DNA from: Spirochaetaceae bacterium
GTDB taxonomy: Bacteria > Spirochaetota > Spirochaetia > Treponematales > Breznakiellaceae
Length of the DNA stretch: 8,628 nucleotides
Direction: 5' to 3'
Assembly: GCA_031255315.1 (NCBI GenBank)
Contig: JAIRSS010000225.1
Coordinates: forward strand, 1-8,628
Shown: one piece after another, positions 1 to 4,778 of the stretch
Position numbering within the stretch: the first letter of the stretch is position 1
Layout: each line of letters begins with the position of its first letter
Made by a program: the position numbers and the translations under genes
The notes under the pieces: model-generated
Seen by the model: only the letters and a program-made list of their open reading frames with translations
Databases searched by the model: none
What the model was told of the DNA's origin: nothing

Positions 1-350
1 GACGGCGCAAGGGTAGGGGTGTCCTACGGCGGCGCCTGGGCGGACAAGGTCATATCCGTGGACGTTGCGCCCCTTCCATCAGGGTTGGACAACCAGGCTA
101 TTTGGAACAGCTGCTTTGACTATGTGTACGCCGCGGTTATGGCGAAGATTTGCGGACCAGGCACAAGGACCCCCTCGTCTGGCTCCAGAACCTGGTTTCC
201 CATTGGGGGTGCACCAACTTTGAAGCGGCGATTCAGCGGGCCGGTTTTTCCTGTATGGACAAATTATCCCCTGTGGGCGCTATGAGGGTGGTAATGTTTG
301 CCCAGGGTTTCAAGGGCATCGTTGCGGAAACAACCGCAGCTGAATTTGCC
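1..350 (+). other. Unrecognised open frames, possibly a broken gene end
   Basis: Frame 1 is open from the left window edge to a TGA at 283-285 and begins with plausible protein-like residues (GVSYGGAWADKVISVDV near the start). After about position 145 it turns poor in composition. At the same point frame 3 becomes more protein-like (GYGEDL, then DPLVWLQNLVSHWGCTNFE), which would fit one gene with a frameshift near 140-150. I recognise no family in either part, see no ribosome binding site, and the 5' end lies outside the window. It could equally be non-coding DNA that happens to be open. The reading as one frameshifted gene is inference only. Confidence 0.2.
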
Positions 351-420
351 GGTCAAAGCTCCATCTCTAGTGAACAGGGCCCGACTTTCCATGTGCCGGG
401 CACAGGCGGCGCAGCAGATT

Positions 421-616
421 TCAAAATGCGGCGTTTGGCGCTGACTCGGGTTTTCTCCATATCTTCACGTTCCTTAGCCTGCACAACGCCGCGTTCTCCG
501 TCCTCACCCGGCACTCGTCTTCCCGATCTACTCTTGTCCTGCATCCAATGCGGATGGTTCGCTATCGACCAGCATCCCCGGATGTATTTCAGGACTTTCT
601 GTGCGGTATCCCTCAT
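421..616 (-). pseudogene. ISAs1-family transposase, C-terminal remnant (frameshifted)
   Basis: The minus-strand frame from the ATG at 616 reads IRGCWSIANHPHWMQD, which matches the conserved C-terminal block of ISAs1-type transposases (IRGHWxIENxLHWxLD). That frame then turns to nonsense, while the neighbouring frame continues with REDECRVRTENAAL, the next conserved block (F-R-E-D-x-R-R-x-NAA), and stops at 421-423. Ignoring one extra base near 532 joins the blocks at the family spacing, with four residues between the Asp of HWMQD and the ED pair. Only about 65 of the usual 350 or more residues remain, so the N-terminal and most of the catalytic domain are gone. An in-frame TAA lies upstream at 650-652, between this remnant and the tRNA. 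The family assignment is from recalled motifs, not a search. Confidence 0.68.
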
Positions 617-655
617 GTTTCGATTGGAACAGACTCGATTTGTAAAATTTTATCC

Positions 656-727
656 TAGCCCCTAGGGGAATTGAACCCCTCTTTTAAGATTGAGAATCTC
701 ATGTCCTAACCAATAGACGAAGGGGCC
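656..727 (-). tRNA. tRNA-Glu (anticodon CUC)
   Basis: The minus strand folds as a full cloverleaf. The acceptor stem is GGCCCCT with AGGGGCT, including one G-U pair at the end. The D stem is GTCT/GGAC around ATTGGTTA, the anticodon stem is TGAGA/TCTTA, and the T stem is AGGGG/CCCCT around TTCAATT. The anticodon loop TTCTCAA gives anticodon CUC, reading GAG. The 72-nt body ends with discriminator A. The 3' CCA is not encoded (the next bases are GGATA), so it must be added after transcription. The gene stands alone, with transposase remnants on both sides. This tRNA reads only GAG, so a UUC isoacceptor for GAA is expected elsewhere in the genome. Confidence 0.93.
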
Positions 728-960
728 CATTAAAATAAAGCGCCAGCATCCTGTTCTAAAAAACCTCTTGAAGGTAGTCGCGTTTCATATAAAAAGTACA
801 ACACAAATTTCCCCAAAAGACTTTCAACCCTCCCTAATTCAGATCCAAGGTCTCGCCGCCCTCAAGAAAATAGTCCTTTATAGTACTGTTAAAGAACCTT
901 TCTTTAACAAACTACACTCATCTATACTATTCATAATTTCTAAAATGTCAATACAGCGCG
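728..960. other. Intergenic gap without a recognisable gene
   Basis: This stretch is clearly more AT-rich than its surroundings and I see no coding region with a ribosome binding site or family match. It should contain the promoter of the minus-strand tRNA-Glu. A TATTTT about 4 bases upstream of the mature 5' end (732-737) is a weak -10 candidate without a good -35. Its one strong structural feature is the inverted repeat at 887-909, listed separately. Confidence 0.5.
887..909. repeat. Perfect 10-bp inverted repeat with a 3-nt loop
   Basis: TGTTAAAGAA at 887-896 is the exact reverse complement of 900-909, with CCT between them. The stem is AT-rich and not followed by a T run on the plus strand, so it is not a standard intrinsic terminator. 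It lies 54 bases outside the left end of the neighbouring insertion sequence and about 160 bases upstream of the tRNA gene. It could be an operator, a processing hairpin or the trace of a small mobile palindrome. The sequence alone does not decide. Confidence 0.75.
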
Positions 961-969
961 GTGCCTCCA

Positions 970-986
970 CAGCGGTTTTACATTTA
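970..986. repeat. Left terminal inverted repeat of the IS
   Basis: The left end contains TTTTACATTTA at 976-986. It matches the reverse complement of 2301-2317 at 16 of 17 positions, the one mismatch being G974 against A. The transposase stop codon TAA (984-986 on the minus strand) overlaps its inner edge. Confidence 0.75.
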
Positions 987-2277
987 CCCAACGGGCTCAT
1001 CTTCTATGGCCACAAAGCCGATAAATTTTTCCCCGCTTTGAAACAGATATCGGCTGAACATCACCCGTAATTCCGCGAAAAACTCATCCCGTCGCCGGAT
1101 ACTACCCCGCGCCTTCTCATACCCCTCGTCCAAAAACCACAGAACCCCGTGCATCTGAAAGGCCGGCAGGTTCAGTATTGCGTATATCTCACACGCATGC
1201 TCCTCCCCATGCCCAAAATTGTGCTCCAGATCATACCCGTGATGTTTCAACACGTTGTTGTGTTCGTTCCCTTCCACCTCGCCCGGGCGCACTCCACCAT
1301 CTCTACCACATCCCCCGCTCCTCCCTCAAAATTCGTTACCCAACTGTTCCGATACGTCGCCTTTCCCTTCTCCCGGTTCCAGATCTCAAAGGAAAAGAAG
1401 TTCACCCGCAACGTCGGTTCTTCTTCCCGCAGCTCCACCCCGTTATACCACCGGTATCGGTACTCAAGATGCTGCCGCCCCGTCCATCGCTCAACCGTCT
1501 TCCCCTCCAGACACCCCTCTCCCAGCGAATCATACAGCCGCCGATGGCTGTCCGGCTTGCAGGTAACCATAAAATGCAGACCTTCCCCCCTATCGCCGCA
1601 CAAACCGGGTAATTCGCGTATAAATCATCCCCTGAAAATACCGGATTAAGCCGTCGGTACCTTTCGGCGTTACCTTCCAGCCGCCGTCCCGCCGCATTCC
1701 GCTCGCAATCCTGTTTCCCCTCCCCGTCTTCGTTCCGGATAAACTCCGGTACCAGCGGCAATACCGTCTCCACCCCCGGCCTCACCAGCGCCGCCGCCGC
1801 CATGTCATGGTAATACAGCGTCTCCCCGTCTTGTAGCTTCCGGTGCAGACAATGCGGACAGGTGATGTTCTTTGATTGGTAAAACCAGACCCCGTCAAGC
1901 GTTACCAGCCGGTAGGTGTTGTTCAATACCAGATACCGGTCCAGCCCCCCATGCTTCCGCGCGGTTTCAAGCCCAACCTCAAAGACCTCCCCAAAGGCTC
2001 CCGGCTCTATCCCGTCCAACAGCCGGGTGATCTGGTTGTTGCCGGGTATCTTGTCTCCCTTCAGAACGGTTTCGACATTGCTCCGTTCTTTCTTCTTCTT
2101 GAGCCGTTCCGGGTAGTCCGGCATTGAGGGGGGCTGAAAGAAAAATATCCCGTAGGCGCCCTTGATGGCATCAGCGTACTCGTACCGCTTGTCGTACCCG
2201 TCCCGCCGCTTGTCGGCAATACCCGCTCCAATGGCCTCAAATGCTTCCAAATACGCCTTGAGTAATCCTACACCCAT
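984..2277 (-). pseudogene. DDE transposase, full length but with two frameshifts
   Basis: Three minus-strand frames join into one transposase of about 430 residues. The first (from 2277) holds IPGNNQITRLLD at about residues 77-88, TLDG with catalytic Asp 128, a CPHC pair at 140-143, LPLVPEFIRNEDGEGKQDC at 173-191 and GDDLY with Asp 217/218. The second frame continues with GLHFMVTCKPDSH through WTGRQHLEYRYRWYNGVEL to ARARWK. The third finishes with NEHNNVLKHHGYDLEHNFGHG. Frame 1 passes to frame 2 at a run of six G (1585-1590), and one extra G would restore it. Frame 2 passes to frame 3 near 1260, where relatives read RWKIENE but this copy reads RWK then GNE, so the expected third catalytic Glu is missing. 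Relatives are often annotated as ISNCY-like transposases; that family name is from memory. No clear ribosome binding site precedes the ATG. Confidence 0.85.
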
Positions 2278-2300
2278 ACTTTAAGTATCGGAACCTGTCC

Positions 2301-2317
2301 TAAATGTAAAACTGCTG
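2301..2317. repeat. Right terminal inverted repeat of the IS
   Basis: TAAATGTAAAA at 2301-2311, followed by CTGCTG, is the partner of the left repeat at 970-986 with a single mismatch. It lies 24 bases upstream of the transposase start at 2277, where the promoter-proximal end of such an element should be. Confidence 0.75.
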
Positions 2318-2332
2318 GCGCCTCAAAATTAA

Positions 2333-2924
2333 TCAGCCGAAAAGAAGACGGTTCCTTGAAACTACAACCCAGCCCGCTTCGGCCTGTTCAGCCCCTGACC
2401 AGAGGGGTGTTTCACCATGTCCTTTTCCCGGTTTATGTTCAAGCAGCCGCTGAAAAGGGGTTTTTAAGGGTTTTCTCATAAATTTTCTGTACCGGCCGTC
2501 CCTCTGCTTCTCCTTGCCGAGCAACCGAAAAGACGGATACTGGTAGTTCGGGGACACATGGGTATAGACCTCCGCCAGGGCCTGCTCCGGCCTGCCGTGA
2601 TATGCGGTACGACGCCGCTCCAAAAGCGGCTTGTTGATGAATTCCACGCCGTTGTCATAATGATCCCGATCAAGGGGGCGGAGAGACGCTGACATCCTCA
2701 ACGGCCTCCGCCGCCTGGTTGTTTGCGCTGTTCAGCAGGGAACGCTCCTCCACCCAGCCGGAATAGGGGAGCGTTCCGGTTACGGTCCTACAAAACCGCT
2801 CAGAAACCGAGGCACAGCGGTGTCAAACGCTCTCTTCTCCCGGCTTCACCGCCTTACGGTCAACGTGAGTTTGCACCGGTACCTGAGACCGCGGGGAAGC
2901 ACCCGCCGCACTGGTCGTGCCATA
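2333..2924 (-). pseudogene. Integrase-core (rve) transposase remnant, multiply broken
   Basis: Pieces of one transposase appear in successive minus-strand frames. PRSQVPVQTHVDRKAVKPGEES runs to a TGA at 2823-2825. Another frame gives FDTAVPRFLSGFVG, covering the ExDT position of the first catalytic Asp. The next gives YSGWVEERSLLNSANNQAAEAVEDV (about 2765-2691). The last frame gives DNGVEFINKPLLE with the second catalytic Asp, then GRP, then jumps to ALAEVYTHVSPNYQYPSFRL, EKQRDGRYRKF and TPFQRLLEH. Relatives carry roughly 35 more residues between GRP and ALAEVY, including the catalytic Glu (Y-V-E-Q-K-N region), so that part is deleted here. The N-terminal helix-turn-helix part is also not visible. 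At least three frameshifts plus a deletion make activity very unlikely. The motif order is from recall of this family, which is distinct from the neighbouring IS. Confidence 0.75.
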
Positions 2925-2936
2925 ACTATTCACTCT

Positions 2937-2965
2937 GTATGTATCACCTCATTATATGGTATAAA
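2937..2965 (+). promoter_or_regulatory. Possible promoter for the downstream plus-strand gene
   Basis: TATAAA at 2960-2965 sits in a short AT-rich patch within G+C-rich DNA and could be a -10 box for the gene starting at 3104. I see no good -35 hexamer 17 bases before it (TATGTA at 2937-2942). A TATAAT also occurs on the opposite strand at 2951-2956, so the patch may instead have served the decayed transposase. This is a weak call. Confidence 0.25.
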
Positions 2966-2998
2966 GGTTCCTCAGAAAGCACCGGAATTTAAAATCTG

Positions 2999-3022
2999 GG
3001 TTCATACGTTGGATGATGAACC
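2999..3022. repeat. 7-bp hairpin upstream of the glycerol-phosphate dehydrogenase gene
   Basis: GGTTCAT at 2999-3005 pairs with ATGAACC at 3016-3022 around a 10-nt loop. It lies 81 bases upstream of the next start codon, in the probable 5' leader or promoter region. There is no T run directly after it, so termination is not indicated. An operator, an mRNA leader hairpin or chance are all possible. Confidence 0.4.
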
Positions 3023-3092
3023 GGCGGGCGGGTACAGCTTTTCTTGAGACCCCATGAATCCGGGACCGAGTGAACCGCCCCATCCCACATCT

Positions 3093-3097
3093 GGAGG
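3093..3097 (+). promoter_or_regulatory. Ribosome binding site of the glycerol-phosphate dehydrogenase gene
   Basis: GGAGG six bases before the ATG at 3104 fixes the start. No other in-frame start with a comparable site is visible nearby. Confidence 0.8.
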
Positions 3098-3103
3098 ATA
3101 CGC

Positions 3104-4486
3104 ATGACTGAACAGAAAACATTATCCCTGGAAGACTGTCTTACCGCGGCTGCGGAGACCAAAGAGCTTTTGCTGGGTCCAGCCGCCCTGGACGGTATTC
3201 CCCGCCTGCTCCGGGATCACTACGATTTTACCGCCGCCTGCATCATCGCTGATGAGAACACCAATGCCGCGGCGGGAACAAAGGTCAAGGAAGTCCTCAG
3301 CGCCGCCGGCGTCCCTCTGGCGGAGGCCCTGGTATTTCCCGGCTCTCCCCGGCTTCACGCCGAGTACCGCCATATTGCCCGGATAACCGCGCATATCACG
3401 TCCCTTCCCGGTTGCGCGGGCATGGTCCCCATTGCCGTGGGCGCCGGAACGGTGAACGACCTGGTGAAACGGGCCGCTTCGGAGCTAAACCTCCCCTACC
3501 TTTGCGTCCCTGCCGCCGCGTCGGTGGACGGCTATACATCCTACGGCGCGGCCCTCCTCTCCGGCGGCTTCAAGCAGACCTTCCCCTGTCCCGCTCCCCG
3601 GACGCTGGCGGCGTCTACGGCGGTATTGCGGGAAGCGCCGGCCTATCTTTCCTCCTCAGGATTCGGCGACCTGGCGGGGAAGATCATCGCCGGGACGGAC
3701 TGGATTATCGCCGGGAAAGCTGGCGCTCTGGGCGCTCCGGGAACGGAGCCTATTGATCCCCTGGCGTGGAATATGACCCAGACCGGGCTGTTAGACACGC
3801 TCAAACACGCGGAAGACGCGGTCCGGGGAGACGCGGATGCGGTGGAGCTTCTCTTCACCGCCCTGTCCGTTACCGGCTTTGCCATGCAGCGCCTCAGAAG
3901 TTCCCGGCCCGTGTCAGGCTGCGAGCATCTTTGGAGTCATATTTGGGAAATGGAGGATCTTTCGGTAGACGGCAGTCCTGTAACCCACGGCCATAAGGTC
4001 GCCCTGGGGACCCTGGTCGCCGCCGCCTTCACGGAGGCGCTCTTTGCTCAGGCCGCCCCGCCGCTTCCTTCCCCGGACTGGCGACGGCCCAGCCGGGCGG
4101 AGCGGGAAGCGGAGGTACGCGCCGCCTTCACCACCCCGGCGATTCGGGGGACTAAACCGGCGGACGCTGCGGTGAGAACCGCCCTGGAAAAGCTGGGGGA
4201 CGAGAAACACGCCGCAGCCCTGGCGGACGCCCTGCGGGACAACTGGAAGGAGATACGGGAAAACGTCCGGGAAAAGCTCCCTCCCTACGGTGAGTTACGG
4301 GACCTTTTGGCCCGGGGCGGCTGTCCGGTCCTGCCGGGGGAAATCAACCTGACCCGCAGTGAGGTCATTGCCGCCGCCCGGCGGGCTCAGATGATACGGA
4401 ACCGGTACACCGTGCTGGACCTCGCCTGGGACGTGGGAGTTTTCGAGGAGACCCTGGCGCGAATGGAAGCGGGACCCTATCTCTAG
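3104..4486 (+). CDS. sn-glycerol-1-phosphate dehydrogenase family protein
   Basis: The 460-residue protein belongs to the iron-dependent alcohol dehydrogenase / dehydroquinate synthase-like fold, closest in my reading to the G1PDH (EgsA/AraM) branch, which reduces dihydroxyacetone phosphate to sn-glycerol-1-phosphate with NAD(P)H in the cytoplasm. Family marks are the nucleotide-binding GAGTVND (113-119), SVDGYTSYGA (140-149), and metal-ligand positions Asp189 in SGFGDLAGK, His275 in SGCEHLWSHIWEM and His295 in THGHKVALG. All three ligands are present, so an active enzyme is likely. It is longer than Bacillus AraM (about 394), mostly through an Ala/Arg/Glu-rich C-terminal helical part from about 320. 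GGAGG at 3093-3097 lies 6 bases before the ATG and supports this start. The gene stands alone, converging on thrA. Glycerol or 3-dehydroquinate synthase-like activity cannot be excluded from sequence alone. Confidence 0.85.
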   Translation: MTEQKTLSLEDCLTAAAETKELLLGPAALDGIPRLLRDHYDFTAACIIADENTNAAAGTKVKEVLSAAGVPLAEALVFPGSPRLHAEYRHIARITAHITSLPGCAGMVPIAVGAGTVNDLVKRAASELNLPYLCVPAAASVDGYTSYGAALLSGGFKQTFPCPAPRTLAASTAVLREAPAYLSSSGFGDLAGKIIAGTDWIIAGKAGALGAPGTEPIDPLAWNMTQTGLLDTLKHAEDAVRGDADAVELLFTALSVTGFAMQRLRSSRPVSGCEHLWSHIWEMEDLSVDGSPVTHGHKVALGTLVAAAFTEALFAQAAPPLPSPDWRRPSRAEREAEVRAAFTTPAIRGTKPADAAVRTALEKLGDEKHAAALADALRDNWKEIRENVREKLPPYGELRDLLARGGCPVLPGEINLTRSEVIAAARRAQMIRNRYTVLDLAWDVGVFEETLARMEAGPYL

Positions 4487-4778
4487 CAGCCTGGTGCACT
4501 TGTTGGTTTTGGAGGTTTTAGGAACGAAGCGCAACAAACTCATAGCGCCTCGTAAACACTAAATGACAAAAATACATGACAACAAAGTCCACAGATTACC
4601 CGGATCTTCACCGATTACGAACACGGGTGATACGAAAAATCTGCGGTAACCCGGTGTAATCTACGGACCGTATTCCTGGCTTTTCGCCGTTACAAACTCC
4701 TGGGCCGGGAAATTTATGAATCCGGGCGGCAGGCTCTCCGGGTCTGCGCCGTGCGGGTTCCGCGGCAGCGGCCTGGCG
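4487..4778. other. Gap between two convergent genes, no gene seen
   Basis: The two genes flanking this 292-bp gap face each other, so it should hold their terminators, but no hairpin with a following T run is visible for either. The gap instead contains the heptamer ATGACAA twice (4563-4569 and 4576-4582, 13 bases apart) and a large imperfect inverted repeat at 4593-4662. No frame in it has a ribosome binding site or a recognisable product. Confidence 0.6.
4593..4662. repeat. Imperfect inverted repeat, 70 bases, between convergent genes
   Basis: AGATTACCCGG at 4593-4603 pairs with 4651-4662 over 11 base pairs with a single bulged T (4655). Further inside, ACCG at 4610-4613 can pair with CGGT at 4644-4647, and TCACC at 4608-4612 can alternatively pair with GGTGA at 4626-4630. 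It could be a bidirectional Rho-type or structured terminator, a small palindromic element, or the scar of a mobile element. There is no T run at either end to support a simple intrinsic terminator. Confidence 0.55.

Larger units (their letters stand above)
963..2324 (-). mobile_element. Near-complete insertion sequence with a broken DDE transposase
   Basis: About 1.36 kb is bounded by similar inverted ends. The left end at 970-986 reads CAGCGG then TTTTACATTTA, and the right end at 2301-2317 on the minus strand reads CAGCAG then TTTTACATTTA, 16 of 17 bases identical. The similarity weakens outward, so the outer limits at 963 and 2324 are estimates. A single transposase gene fills the element, and its stop codon lies inside the left repeat. 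I could not find a convincing target-site duplication. This suggests an old or rearranged insertion, or misjudged borders. The right end lies 8 bases from another transposase remnant, so this element may have inserted next to or into it. Confidence 0.75.

Noticed and set aside
1149..1649. Plus-strand open frames of 166 and 144 codons within the IS
   Set aside because: They are antisense to conserved transposase motifs on the minus strand and have Ser/Pro/Arg-rich shadow composition.
3412..3756. Arg/Gly-rich frame inside the glycerol-phosphate dehydrogenase gene
   Set aside because: It is a shifted frame of the true gene. Its Arg-rich composition is typical of such shadows.
4563..4582. CRISPR-like repetition of ATGACAA
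   Set aside because: There are only two 7-base copies 13 bases apart. No array, spacers or cas genes are present.
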